DNA of 37,356 bases from an uncultured Actinomycetes bacterium. GTDB lineage: Bacteria; Actinomycetota; Rubrobacteria; Rubrobacterales; Rubrobacteraceae. The stretch lies in assembly GCA_937873125.1 (NCBI GenBank), contig CALMWA010000341.1, positions 1 through 37,356 on the forward strand, in the 5' to 3' direction. The notes under the pieces are model-generated. The model was not told where the DNA came from and did no database searches. It was given only the letters and a program-made list of their open reading frames with translations. The first letter of the stretch is position 1. Every line of letters begins with the position of its first letter. The position numbers and the translations under genes are program-made. Positions 8,035 to 17,416 of the stretch are shown in pieces.

Positions 8035-9953
8035 ACGGATGACCCGGTCTGCGAGCGGCGTTCTTTTCTTTTCGGAGCGTGGGAGAGCGGAACCATCGCC
8101 CCTTCCGGCGCATCCAGGCCTATAATGCCTTCCTCCAACCACGCATGGTATCCGGTCAGGACTCTGCGGGAGACCTCGTAGACGCGGCGGTCGTCGTTGC
8201 GGGAAAGGGCGGCGAACAGGGCGTTCACCCGGCGGCGCGAGAGGCGGCAGAAGAGATCCGCCATCTCGACCGGCCCCTCGTCGCCGGGGTCCCGGCGCAG
8301 CAGCCACCGAGCACGCGAGCATGCGGCGCTCATCGCGAACAGCTCGGCCCCGATGTCCACGATGCGGAAGAGGACGGCCTGCTTCTTCTCCCGCTTCCCA
8401 CCGTAGCGCACCATCGCGTGGAAGGTGGTGCGGGCGAGTTTGCGCGAGCTTCGCTCGACGAAGCGCAGGTGGCGTGCCAGCACGTCGAACTCCTCGTAGC
8501 GGGGCGCCTTCGGGGCGGCCCATTGGCGCGGGTACCAGCTGGCGTAGTGCGAGGCGATCTCCGGGAAGGCCGAGAGTTTGTTCCGGGCGGACAGGTCCGT
8601 ATCGATCAGGGCTCCCGCGACCCGCAGGTGCTCGTCCACGGCTTCACGAGCGATGAAGAGGCGCATGATCTCGCTGGACCCCTCGAAGATGGTGTTGATG
8701 CGGAGGTCTCGCATCACGCGCTCCAGGGGCACCGGCAACTCTCCGCGCCGTTTCAGCGATCCGGCTGTCTCGTAGCCCCTGCCGCCCCGGATCTGCATGG
8801 TCTCGTCGGCCACCCGCCAGGCGGCCTCGGTGTTCCAGAGCTTCGCCAGCGCCGCCTCGATCCTGATGTCCACCTCGCCGGAGTCGGCCATCAGGGCCGT
8901 GAGGTCCGCCACCGCCTCCATCGCGAACGTATTCGCGGCTATCCCGGCGAGCTTCTGCGCTATCGCTTCGTGCTCCCCGATGGGCACGCCCCACTGCCGC
9001 CGCTCGTTCGCCCACCGGCGCGCGACGCCCAGACACCACTTCGCGCTCGCGACGGTAGCGGCGGGGATGGTGAGACGCCCAGTGTTCAGGGTGGTGAGGG
9101 CCAGCTTCAGCCCCAACCCCTCGCCCCACAAGACGTTCTCCTTCGGGACGCGCACGTCCGTGAACCGGAGGACGCCGTTCTCGATCCCGCGCAGCCCCAT
9201 GAACTCCGAGCGGTGCGCAACCTCGAAGCCCGGCGTATCCGCCTCGACCACGAACGCCGTGATCCCGTGTCGGCCCTCCCTGGAAGGAGTGCGGGCCATC
9301 ACGACCAGAAGCTCCGCGATAGGACCGTTCGTACACCACAGCTTCTCGCCGTTGATATGGTACGCTTCACCGTCCTCGGTCGGTGTGGCGGTGGTCTTCA
9401 TCCGGGCCGGGTCGGAGCCCACCTCGGGCTCGGTCAGGGCGAAGGCGCTGACGGCGCCGCGGGCGACGCGCGGGAGCCACCTGCGCTTCTGTTCCTCGGT
9501 CCCGAAGAGCTTCACGGGCTGGGGTACGCCTATGGACTGGTGCGCCGAGAGCAGGGTAACGAGCGCCGCCGAGGACGAGGAGACGAGCCCCATCGCCCGG
9601 TTGTAACTGAACTGGGAGAGGCCCAGTCCGCCGTACTCCTCGGGGATCTTGATCCCGAACGCCCCGAGCTCCGCCAGCCCCTCGATGACCTCCTCCGGCA
9701 CCTTGCCGGAGCGGTCTATCTCCTCCGCGTCCACCCTCCCGCGTAGGAAGGTCTCCAGCTTCGACATGAAATCCGCGGCGCGGCGTTGCTCGTCGGGGTC
9801 GGGGTCGGGGTGAGGGTGGATCAGGGCGGGCCGGAACCGTCCCAGAAACAACTCTTTCCCAAAGCTCGGATGCTCCCAACGCTTCTCGCTCACGGCCTCG
9901 GCGACCTCCCGCGCCTCTCGACCGGCGGCCCGGTTACCGTTCTCTCTGACCAC
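8031..9953 (-). CDS. Acyl-CoA dehydrogenase, long (VLCAD-like) form
   Basis: It introduces the trans-2 double bond in acyl-CoA, with FAD, in beta-oxidation. The GTG at 9953 is preferred because AAGGAGG (9962-9968) precedes it at ideal spacing, giving 640 residues; the frame is open to 9992. Domain order: N-terminal helices (EEYGGLGLSQF), beta domain (AFALTEPEVGSD; LWCTNG), then the helical FAD domain (ERRQWGVPIGEHEAIAQKLA; QIRGGRGYE). The catalytic base is probably the Glu in INTIFEGSSEIM. The C-terminal ~170 residues are extra relative to ~380-residue family members, as in membrane-associated very-long-chain enzymes. It overlaps the following SDR by four bases. Confidence 0.9.
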   Translation of the reverse strand: MVRENGNRAAGREAREVAEAVSEKRWEHPSFGKELFLGRFRPALIHPHPDPDPDEQRRAADFMSKLETFLRGRVDAEEIDRSGKVPEEVIEGLAELGAFGIKIPEEYGGLGLSQFSYNRAMGLVSSSSAALVTLLSAHQSIGVPQPVKLFGTEEQKRRWLPRVARGAVSAFALTEPEVGSDPARMKTTATPTEDGEAYHINGEKLWCTNGPIAELLVVMARTPSREGRHGITAFVVEADTPGFEVAHRSEFMGLRGIENGVLRFTDVRVPKENVLWGEGLGLKLALTTLNTGRLTIPAATVASAKWCLGVARRWANERRQWGVPIGEHEAIAQKLAGIAANTFAMEAVADLTALMADSGEVDIRIEAALAKLWNTEAAWRVADETMQIRGGRGYETAGSLKRRGELPVPLERVMRDLRINTIFEGSSEIMRLFIAREAVDEHLRVAGALIDTDLSARNKLSAFPEIASHYASWYPRQWAAPKAPRYEEFDVLARHLRFVERSSRKLARTTFHAMVRYGGKREKKQAVLFRIVDIGAELFAMSAACSRARWLLRRDPGDEGPVEMADLFCRLSRRRVNALFAALSRNDDRRVYEVSRRVLTGYHAWLEEGIIGLDAPEGAMVPLSHAPKRKERRSQTGSSV

Positions 9954-10006
9954 AGGAATCGCCTCCTTGCACAGTCCCGCGGAGCGCCCCACGGCGCTCC
10001 CACACT

Positions 10007-10573
10007 CTACGTTCCATCCCCTACCGATACCGTGAAAACCGCATCCAGCCTCCTACCTTCTCGGAGAACGCGCGCCGCCGGGGGCGCCAGCCAGGCCGGT
10101 CTCCCATTCGCCGAGCTTCCCGCCGAGAAACCCCCAAAGACGTTCAAGAGGAGCAGGGCGAGGCTCGCGAGCAGAGCGCCGCCCGCGAACCCGAGCGTCA
10201 CGGAGGGGAAGGGTATCCCCCCTTCGACAAGGAATATGCCGGCGGTAGCCACGGCGATTGCCGAAACCACCGCCACGGCGACCACGACGAAGAGGAAGCC
10301 GAGGATCGCCACCATCACGCCGTGCAGCCCGCCGTTGAAGTTGGCCCTCTTTCCGGCCACGTAGCCGCCGGCGAAGTGGGCCAGGAAACCGGAGACCAGC
10401 GAGATCGCCACGACCGCGGTCGTGAAATTCTCGGTGCTCAGGGCCTCCCCGCCGAACAGCAGGACATGGGCGGCCTCGAAAACGAGGTTGACAGCGACGC
10501 CCGTTACGATGGCGACAACCCAGCCCAGGATCACGGCCCTCCTGTTCAGCCTTTCGGAAAGGTTGCGGAACAC
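10007..10573 (-). CDS. Four-helix membrane protein of unknown function
   Basis: The GTG start at 10573 follows GAGGAGG. The 188-residue product has four strongly hydrophobic segments (about residues 14-38, 50-74, 84-116 and 124-148), a Gly-rich turn HFAGGYVAGKRA between helices two and three, and a basic tail. This resembles small TIGR04086/YrzE-like membrane proteins, though I cannot assign a family firmly. It starts 12 bases after the narI stop and is followed by the acyl-CoA dehydrogenase, so it is probably read through from the nar operon. No cofactor-binding motif is seen. Confidence 0.65.
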   Translation of the reverse strand: MFRNLSERLNRRAVILGWVVAIVTGVAVNLVFEAAHVLLFGGEALSTENFTTAVVAISLVSGFLAHFAGGYVAGKRANFNGGLHGVMVAILGFLFVVVAVAVVSAIAVATAGIFLVEGGIPFPSVTLGFAGGALLASLALLLLNVFGGFSAGSSANGRPAWLAPPAARVLREGRRLDAVFTVSVGDGT

Positions 10574-10585
10574 GCGCTCACCTCC

Positions 10586-11365
10586 TCACTCGCCGCGCCG
10601 GCTCTGCTCGACGGCGGGGGGCCGCTTGTTCGCCTTCTGCGTCCTCTCACGGTCCAGCGAGGCCCGCGGGTTGGAGCTGCGGTACTGGACGTGGCTGCGG
10701 CGCAGGTAGCCGAGCGGGACGCTGAAGACGTGGACCAGGCTGGAGAACGGCCACAGGGCGAAAAGTACGAACGCCGAGAGGGTGTGGAGCTGGAAGATCA
10801 AGGGCACCTCCAGCATCAGCTCCGGGTTTGGGGAGAAGTAGAACAGGCTGCGGAACCAGGGCGCTATGTTCTCCCGGTACTCGAACTCCGCCGGCAGGTC
10901 GTACTGGTTGACGTAGATCCGGTACCCGACCGTCGCGGCCATGCCGAGCACTATGACGAGCAGCAAGAGCGCGTCGGTCGCGAAGCGCATCCAGTCGGTA
11001 TTCCGGCGGATGCGCGGGATGAACCAGCGCCGGAGGTTGAGGAGCAGGATGCCGATGAGGGCGACGGCCCCGACGGCGGCGCCAACCCACAGCGAGAGTA
11101 TGTGGTAGTTGTAGTCCGAGACGCCCAGGGAGCGGTAGACCCCGATGGGGACGAGCAGGCCCATCACGTGTCCGCCGAAGACGAACAGGAAGCCCCAGTG
11201 GAAGAGCAGCACGCCCCACATAAGGAGCCTACGCTCCAGGATCTGGCTGGACTTCGGCGTCCACCCGTACTGATCGTAGGCGTAGCGGTAGACATGCCCG
11301 AGCACGAAGGTAACGAGGGCGAGGTAAGGAAATATCACCCACAAGAATTGATACCAGAGGTTCAA
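10586..11365 (-). CDS. narI: Respiratory nitrate reductase, gamma subunit (cytochrome b)
   Basis: NarI anchors the reductase in the membrane, takes electrons from quinol and passes them through two b-type haems to NarH. The 259-residue product has five hydrophobic segments. Histidines sit in helices at the expected places: GHVYRYAY near the N-terminus, LFHWGFLFVFGGHVMGL in helix two, and LIFQLHTLSAF and LVHVFSVPLGYL near the end. The C-terminal YLRRSHVQYRSS resembles the usual NarI tail. Its ATG overlaps the narJ stop by four bases (11362-11365), showing translational coupling. Confidence 0.95.
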   Translation of the reverse strand: MNLWYQFLWVIFPYLALVTFVLGHVYRYAYDQYGWTPKSSQILERRLLMWGVLLFHWGFLFVFGGHVMGLLVPIGVYRSLGVSDYNYHILSLWVGAAVGAVALIGILLLNLRRWFIPRIRRNTDWMRFATDALLLLVIVLGMAATVGYRIYVNQYDLPAEFEYRENIAPWFRSLFYFSPNPELMLEVPLIFQLHTLSAFVLFALWPFSSLVHVFSVPLGYLRRSHVQYRSSNPRASLDRERTQKANKRPPAVEQSRRGE

Positions 11366-12030
11366 CGCTTCCTCCCGTGGAACACGACGTTGCTGACGGG
11401 GGCCACATTGCTCAAAGAGCCTTCGTTGTCGAAAGGACTACCCGCCGGAGCGTCTGCCGTGTAGGGCTCCAGGCCGACGCTCTCCTGCGGCGGTCCCTGC
11501 ACGATGAGCTTCCGCATCTCCGCCACGGTCGCCTCGTCAATCGCCGGTAGGAAGAAGATCAGGGCTTCCACGAGGTGCGCGTGGGGGCTCCGGTCGTGCA
11601 GTAGGGAGCGCCGGATGACCTCTATGGCCGCCCGGTTCCCGGTGAGCATGGGAAGGCCCGCCTCCGGGACCTCGGAGGCGAACTCCAGGAGAAGCGGGAG
11701 GTAGTCGGGTAGCTCGGTGGTGTCGAGGGGGTAGTCGGCGCGGGAGTAGGCGGCCTTCATGTCCGCGAGGACCTGCCCGCGCGCCCGCGAGTCCCCGTGG
11801 CGATAGTAGCTCAGATAAAGGCAGCCGCGGCGCTTGAAATCGAAGCCCTCGGCGTAGGCGGCCTGCAATCGGGTCGCGGGCTCGTTCTGCCAGTAGTCCA
11901 GGAAGGCGAGCACGGCGTCCTTCGCGGGCGAGGACGGAAGTTCGTGGGCGGCTTCGGCCACCGCGTCCCGGTGCTCAATGATCTCGTCGTCCGGGTAGCA
12001 GAGCAGGATGGAGAGGAGCTTGAAGATCAC
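11362..12030 (-). CDS. narJ: Nitrate reductase assembly chaperone NarJ
   Basis: NarJ binds apo-NarG and is needed for molybdenum-cofactor insertion; it is not part of the mature enzyme. The protein has 222 residues, is mostly helical and opens with FKLLSILLCYPDDEIIEH, the typical TorD/NarJ-family start. The family motif region YAEGFDFKRRGCLYLSYYRHGDSR follows, with LPDYLPLLLEFASEVPE in the middle. The C-terminal ~40 residues are probably disordered. It overlaps narH by four bases upstream and narI by four downstream, so the order narGHJI is kept exactly as in classical operons. Confidence 0.95.
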   Translation of the reverse strand: MIFKLLSILLCYPDDEIIEHRDAVAEAAHELPSSPAKDAVLAFLDYWQNEPATRLQAAYAEGFDFKRRGCLYLSYYRHGDSRARGQVLADMKAAYSRADYPLDTTELPDYLPLLLEFASEVPEAGLPMLTGNRAAIEVIRRSLLHDRSPHAHLVEALIFFLPAIDEATVAEMRKLIVQGPPQESVGLEPYTADAPAGSPFDNEGSLSNVAPVSNVVFHGRKR

Positions 12031-13748
12031 GCGCCCGCCCCCTCCGACCCCCGCCCCTTGAGGTGGAACGCTGCGAAGTCCTTTTTGCTCTTGAAGAGCT
12101 GGACGTTGGGGGCCGCCACCTTGCCGCCGAGGTCGCGCGCCTTCTTCTCCAGCTCGCCCTTCATTTCGTAGAAGGCGCTGTTGCGGTTCCCGTTCGGGGT
12201 TGCGGCGGAGGAGGCGCAGCTTCCGGGGCCGCCCGCGAAGTCGAGGCTGCAGGAGTAGGCGTCGTTGCGGTGTGTGACGTCGGAGGCGGAGGCCGGCGCT
12301 CCGGCGAAGTCCAGGCCGGCCGTGCCGCGTTGCTCGTAGAGCTCGTGCACGATCTCTTTGTGGGCCAGCGGTATGACGTAGCGGTCCTCGTACTTCGCGA
12401 TGGCGAGCAGACGGTACATGTCCTCGATCTCGCCCGGCTCCATCCCGACGGCGGCGGCCACCTCCTCGTCGCCCATCCCGGAGAGGTTCTTCTCGCGCAT
12501 GTAGCCGCGCATCGCGGCGAGGCGCTTGAGGACGCGCCGGATCACTTCCCCGTCGCCGGCGGAGAGGAGGTTGGCGAGGTACTGGATCGGTATCCTGAGC
12601 TCGTCTATGGCCGGGAATACGTCGTCGGGGTTGGCCTCGGCCCCGTCGCCCTCAACGAACCCCATCACCGGCGAGAGCGGCGGCACGTACCAGACCATCG
12701 GGAGCGTGCGGTATTCGGGATGCAAGGGCAGCGCGATGCCCCACTCGATGGCGAGGCGGTAGATCGGGGAGCGCTGGGCGAAAGAGATCCAATCGTCCGG
12801 GATGCCGTCGAACCGCGCCTGCTCCACGACCGCCGAATCGTTGGGGTCGAGGAACACCCTGCGCTGCGCCTCCAGCAGATCCTTCTCGTCCGGGACGGAG
12901 GCGGCGGCCTCCACGGCGTCGGCATCGTACAGCACGAGCCCGATGTAGCGGAGCCTCCCTACGCAGGTCTCGGAGCAGATGGTCGGCTGCCCGGTCTCGA
13001 TGCGCGGGTAGCAAAGCGTACACTTCTCCGCTTTGCCGGAGTCCCAGTTGAAGTAGACCTTCTTGTACGGGCAGCCGGAGACGCAGTAGCGCCAGCCCCG
13101 GCACTGCTCCTGGTCCACGAGCACGATCCCGTCCTCCTCGCGCTTGTACATCGCCCCCGAGGGACACGAGGCCACGCAAGACGGGTTCAGGCAGTGCTCG
13201 CAGATGCGCGGCAGGTACATCATGAACACCTTTTCGTACTCGAAGCGCACCGACTCCTCCAGCTCGCCCCGGATGTTCGGGTCTAGGTGACCGGTCTCGG
13301 GGGCGCCGGCGAGGTCGTCGTCCCAGTTGGGTCCCCACTGCAGATCAATGGGCTCGCCGGAGAGCTGCGAGATCGGCTGCGCGACCGGCTGGTGCTCGCT
13401 CAGTTTGGCGTTCGTGAGGGTCTCGTAGTCGTAGGTCCAGGGCTCGTAAAAGTCGTCTATGGAGGGGAGGTCAGGGTTGAAGAAGATGTTGGCTAGCTTG
13501 CGCAGCTTGCCGCCGGCCTTCAGCTCCAGCTTGCCGTTCTTGCCCAGGGTCCAGCCGCCCTTCCAGCGTTCCTGGTCCTCGTACATCTTAGGGTAGCCGA
13601 CGCCGGGCTTGGTCTCGACGTTGTTCCACCACTGGTACTCGGCGCCCTCGCGGCTGGTCCAGACGTTCTTGCAGGTGACGGAGCAGGTGTGGCACCCGAT
13701 GCACTTGTCCAGGTTCATCACCATCGCCACCTGTGCCTTTATGCGCAC
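12027..13748 (-). CDS. narH: Respiratory nitrate reductase, beta subunit (Fe-S)
   Basis: NarH wires electrons from NarI to NarG through four Fe-S clusters. Cluster motifs are all visible: CIGCHTCSVTC starting at residue 16, CEHCLNPSCVASCP in the middle, CRGWRYCVSGCPYKK (the Trp in place of a Cys marks the 3Fe-4S site), and CTLCYPR with CSETCVGRLRYIG. The length of 573 residues exceeds the ~510 of the E. coli protein, mainly through a longer C-terminus containing a Cys/Ser/Asn-rich low-complexity stretch. The GTG start overlaps the narG TAG by one base. Confidence 0.97.
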   Translation of the reverse strand: MRIKAQVAMVMNLDKCIGCHTCSVTCKNVWTSREGAEYQWWNNVETKPGVGYPKMYEDQERWKGGWTLGKNGKLELKAGGKLRKLANIFFNPDLPSIDDFYEPWTYDYETLTNAKLSEHQPVAQPISQLSGEPIDLQWGPNWDDDLAGAPETGHLDPNIRGELEESVRFEYEKVFMMYLPRICEHCLNPSCVASCPSGAMYKREEDGIVLVDQEQCRGWRYCVSGCPYKKVYFNWDSGKAEKCTLCYPRIETGQPTICSETCVGRLRYIGLVLYDADAVEAAASVPDEKDLLEAQRRVFLDPNDSAVVEQARFDGIPDDWISFAQRSPIYRLAIEWGIALPLHPEYRTLPMVWYVPPLSPVMGFVEGDGAEANPDDVFPAIDELRIPIQYLANLLSAGDGEVIRRVLKRLAAMRGYMREKNLSGMGDEEVAAAVGMEPGEIEDMYRLLAIAKYEDRYVIPLAHKEIVHELYEQRGTAGLDFAGAPASASDVTHRNDAYSCSLDFAGGPGSCASSAATPNGNRNSAFYEMKGELEKKARDLGGKVAAPNVQLFKSKKDFAAFHLKGRGSEGAGA

Positions 13749-16700
13749 TAGTAGACCACCTCGCTCTCGCGCTTGCGGATCACCGTCAGCTCGTCGCGTT
13801 GGGAGCCGGTCGGGCCGTAGTAGTTAAAGCCGTAGGAGAACTGGGCGTAGCCCCCGATCATGTGTGTTGGCTTCACGTAGATCTTGGTCAAAGAGTTCTC
13901 CGTGCCGCCGCGCGTGCCCGAGACCTCGGATATGGGCGTGTTCAAGTGCCTATCCTGGGAGTGGTACATGATGGTGGTCCCCTCCGGGATGCGGTGGGAG
14001 ACGACGGCGCGCGCGGCGACGACGCCGTTGCGGTTGTACGCCTCGATCCAGTCGTTGTCCTTCACGCCCATCTTGGCGGCGTCTATGTCGCTGATCCACA
14101 TCGTCGGCCCGCCCCTAAAAAGCGTGAGCATGGTCAGGTTGTCCTGAAACTCGGAGTGGATGGACCACTTGGAGTGGGGCGTGAGGTACTTGAGGACGAC
14201 CTCGGCCTTGCCGTTGCCCTCGCGGATGTCGCCGGTGTGCTTCGCCATCCGCATCGGCGGACGGTAGGCGGGCAGCCCCTCGCCGTACTCCAGCATCCAC
14301 TCGTGGTCCACGTAGAACTGCTGTCGTCCCGTGAGCGTGCGCCACGGAATGGAGCGGTCAACGTTGATCGTGAACGGCGAGTAGCGTCGCGTGCGGCTCT
14401 CGGTACCGGACCACTCGGGCGAGACGATCACCTTGCGAGGCTGGCTCACTATGTCGGCGAAGGTTATAAGCTCTTCGCCCCGCTCCTCGGCCAGGTCGGC
14501 GAGCGGCATTCCGGTGCGCTTCTCCATCTGCTTGAAGCCCTCGACCGAGAGCCGGCCGTTGGTCGTCCCGGAGAGCGCCAGGATCGCCTCGCAGACCTGC
14601 ACCGCCCGCTTGAGCTCCGGCCTGCCCGCGCCCACGCCGTGGCGCACCGTCCCGTTGCGCCCCTTGAGGTACTCGACCTCCTGGTGGGGCTTCCACATGT
14701 TGCCCTTCGCCGTGATGCCGACGTTCTCCACCGCCGGCCCGAGGGCCTGCATCTTCTCGGCGACAGCGCCGTAGTCGCGCTCGATCACGACGAGCTTCGG
14801 CATCGTCTTGCCAGGGATGGGCTCGCACTCGCCCTTTTTCCAGTCCAGCACCTGGCCCGAGGGCTGGGCGAGGTCGTCGGGCGTGTCGTGCATGAGCGGT
14901 ACCGCCATGATGTCCTTGCGGACGCCGAGGTGCGTCTTCGCCAGTTTGGAGAAGACTTCGGCGACGTAGTTGAAGATGTCCCAGTCGCTCTTCGCCTCCC
15001 ACGGCGGCGTGATCGCCGGGTTGAACGGGTGGATGAACGGGTGCATGTCCGTACTGGAGATGTCGTGCTTCTCGTACCACGTCGCCGTCGGCAGCACGAT
15101 GTCCGAATAGAGCGACGACCCGTTCTTGCGGAAGTCTATCGTCGTGAGGAGGTCCAGCTTGCCCTCCGGCGCCTCGCGCCACGTCACCTCTTCCGGGCGC
15201 ATGTGTTCGGGCGTCTCGTCGGCGCGTATCGCCGCGTCCGGGACGCCGAGCAGGTGCTTGAGGAAGAACTCGTGGCCCTTACTCGAAGACCCGAGCAGGT
15301 TGCAGCGCCACAGGATCAGTACGCGCGGAAAGTTCTCCGGGGCGTCGGGGTCCTCGGCGGCGAAGCGGAGACGGCCCTCCTTCAGCTCGCGCACGACGTA
15401 CTCCTGCACGCTTATGCCCTCTCGCTCGGCCTCCTCAGTTATCTCCAGCGGGTTGCGGTTGAAGGCCGGAGAGGACGGCAGCCAGCCGAGGCGGGCGGAC
15501 ATCGCGAGACAGTCGGCCATATGTTTGCCGGCGAGCTTGCCCTTGCCCAGAGGGCTCGCGAACTCGTCGGCCTTGAAGGTATCGTAGCGCCACTGGCTGC
15601 TCGCCAGGTACCAGAGGGCGGTTCCGGCCATGTGGCGGGTGGGCCTCGCCCAGTCGAAGGCGAAGGCTATGGTGGTCCAGCCGGTTATCGGGCGCACCTT
15701 CTCCTGGCCGACGTAGTGAGCCCAGCCGCCGCCGTTCCTGCCCTGGCAGCCGCACAGGAGGACCAGGACGAGCATGGAGCGGTAGATCTCATCGGAATGG
15801 TACCAGTGGTTGGTGCCGGCGCCCATGATGATCATAGAACGCCCCCCGCTCCTCTCGGCATTCCTTGCGAACTCGCGGGCTATGCGCGTGCAGCGCCCGG
15901 CGTCCACGCCGGTGATCTCCTGCTGCCAGGCCGGCGTGTACGGCTCCGGGTCGTCGTAGCCGGTTGGGAACTCACCCGGCAGCGCGCCGCGATGTATCCC
16001 GTACTGCGCCAGCATCAGATCGTAGACCGTGGTGACCAGGTGCCCGCCGACGCGTCTCGCGGGCACGCCCCGGCGCATCACGGTCCCGCCCTCGTCCGTG
16101 TCGCCGGCGTCGAAGCGCGGCAGGTCCACCTGCACGAGCTCGTCGTGGTTGTCCAGCAGCGTCAGCAGCGGGTCTACTTCGCCCAGATCCAGGTTCCATC
16201 GGCCCATGCCTTCCTCGCCGTACTTGAAACCCATCGAGCCGTTCGGGACTGTGGGCTCGTTCGTATTCGAGTCAACAAAGACGGTCTTCCACTCCGCGTT
16301 CTCCGACGCTTCACCTCCCTCGCCGAGGTCGGAGGCGTGCAGGAAGCGGTCGGAGACGTAGACGCCATCGCGTTCCCTGAGCGTCACGAGCATGGGGAGA
16401 TCGGTGTACTTCCTCGCGTACTCCTGGAAGTACGGGACCTGCCGCTCGACGTAGAACTCCTTGAGGATGACGTGACCCATCGCCATGGCGAGCGCGCCGT
16501 CGGTGCCGGGCTGAACGGGTAGCCAGTGGTCGGCGAACTTGGTGTGGTCGGAGTAGTCCGGGCTCACGACGACGGTCTTCTGACCCTTGTAGCGAGCCTC
16601 GGTCATGAAGTGGGCGTCGGGGGCGCGGGTGATGGGGACGTTGGAGCCCCACATCATCAAGTAGCTCGCGTTCCACCAGTCGCCGGACTCGGGCACGTCG

Positions 16701-17416
16701 GTCTGGTCGCCCCATATTTGCGGGGACGACGGCGGGAGGTCGGCGTACCAGTCGTAGAAGCTCGGGATGGTGCCGCCGATGAGCGACATGAACCGCGAGC
16801 CGCCGGCGTAGGAGGCCATGCTCATCGCGGGGATCGGGGAGAAGCCGATGATACGGTCCGGTCCGTACTTCTTCGTGGTGTAGACGTGGGCCGCGGACAT
16901 GATCTCCGCGACCTCCGGCCACGAGGCGCGCACGAGCCCGCCCTTGCCCCTGACGGCCTTGTACCTCCGCGCCTTCTCTGGGTCCTCGACGATGGAGGCC
17001 CAGGCGTCCACCGGGTCGCCAGTCCGGGCCTTCGCCTCGCGGTACATCTCGACGAGGACGCCGCGCACGTAGGGGTATTTTATGCGGATCGGAGAGTACG
17101 TATACCAGCTAAAGGATGCACCGCGCGGGCATCCGCGGGGCTCGTACTCGGGGGAGTCGGGGCCGTTGGAGGGGTAGTCGGTCTGCTGGGACTCCCAGGT
17201 GATGATGCCGTCCTTGACGTAGACCTTCCAGGAGCACGAGCCGGTGCAGTTCACGCCGTGGGTGGAGCGCACGATCTTGTCGTGCTGCCACCTCTGGCGG
17301 TACGCGTACTCCCACTCCCTATCCCGCGCGTTTAGCTCGGAGTGTCCGCCGGCGCGTTTCTCGCCGCGGCGGAAGTACTGCAGGTTCCTGAGCAGCGGGT
17401 TGGTGGTCTTCGCCAC
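13748..17416 (-). CDS. narG: Respiratory nitrate reductase, alpha (catalytic) subunit
   Basis: NarG reduces nitrate to nitrite at a bis-MGD molybdenum centre. The product has 1222 residues, full family length. The FS0 cluster pattern H-x3-C-x3-C-x34-C is present at His53, Cys57, Cys61 and Cys96. The MGD-binding region includes GFSPIPAMSMASYA and MMWGSNVPITRAPDAHF. No twin-arginine signal is seen at the N-terminus, which fits a cytoplasm-facing NarG. It starts with GTG at 17416, overlapping the narK stop by one base. A long opposite-strand open frame here is only the GC-rich shadow of this gene. Confidence 0.98.
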   Translation of the reverse strand: MAKTTNPLLRNLQYFRRGEKRAGGHSELNARDREWEYAYRQRWQHDKIVRSTHGVNCTGSCSWKVYVKDGIITWESQQTDYPSNGPDSPEYEPRGCPRGASFSWYTYSPIRIKYPYVRGVLVEMYREAKARTGDPVDAWASIVEDPEKARRYKAVRGKGGLVRASWPEVAEIMSAAHVYTTKKYGPDRIIGFSPIPAMSMASYAGGSRFMSLIGGTIPSFYDWYADLPPSSPQIWGDQTDVPESGDWWNASYLMMWGSNVPITRAPDAHFMTEARYKGQKTVVVSPDYSDHTKFADHWLPVQPGTDGALAMAMGHVILKEFYVERQVPYFQEYARKYTDLPMLVTLRERDGVYVSDRFLHASDLGEGGEASENAEWKTVFVDSNTNEPTVPNGSMGFKYGEEGMGRWNLDLGEVDPLLTLLDNHDELVQVDLPRFDAGDTDEGGTVMRRGVPARRVGGHLVTTVYDLMLAQYGIHRGALPGEFPTGYDDPEPYTPAWQQEITGVDAGRCTRIAREFARNAERSGGRSMIIMGAGTNHWYHSDEIYRSMLVLVLLCGCQGRNGGGWAHYVGQEKVRPITGWTTIAFAFDWARPTRHMAGTALWYLASSQWRYDTFKADEFASPLGKGKLAGKHMADCLAMSARLGWLPSSPAFNRNPLEITEEAEREGISVQEYVVRELKEGRLRFAAEDPDAPENFPRVLILWRCNLLGSSSKGHEFFLKHLLGVPDAAIRADETPEHMRPEEVTWREAPEGKLDLLTTIDFRKNGSSLYSDIVLPTATWYEKHDISSTDMHPFIHPFNPAITPPWEAKSDWDIFNYVAEVFSKLAKTHLGVRKDIMAVPLMHDTPDDLAQPSGQVLDWKKGECEPIPGKTMPKLVVIERDYGAVAEKMQALGPAVENVGITAKGNMWKPHQEVEYLKGRNGTVRHGVGAGRPELKRAVQVCEAILALSGTTNGRLSVEGFKQMEKRTGMPLADLAEERGEELITFADIVSQPRKVIVSPEWSGTESRTRRYSPFTINVDRSIPWRTLTGRQQFYVDHEWMLEYGEGLPAYRPPMRMAKHTGDIREGNGKAEVVLKYLTPHSKWSIHSEFQDNLTMLTLFRGGPTMWISDIDAAKMGVKDNDWIEAYNRNGVVAARAVVSHRIPEGTTIMYHSQDRHLNTPISEVSGTRGGTENSLTKIYVKPTHMIGGYAQFSYGFNYYGPTGSQRDELTVIRKRESEVVY

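Noticed and set aside
8079-9746. 555-codon open frame on the plus strand
   Set aside because: Shadow of the acyl-CoA dehydrogenase; low-complexity translation with no family motifs.
12063-13286. 407-codon open frame on the plus strand
   Set aside because: Antisense shadow of narH, which has all its Fe-S motifs.
13733-16522. 929-codon open frame on the plus strand
   Set aside because: It is antisense to narG in high-GC DNA, has a Val/Arg/His-rich composition and no recognisable domain; narG is fully supported.
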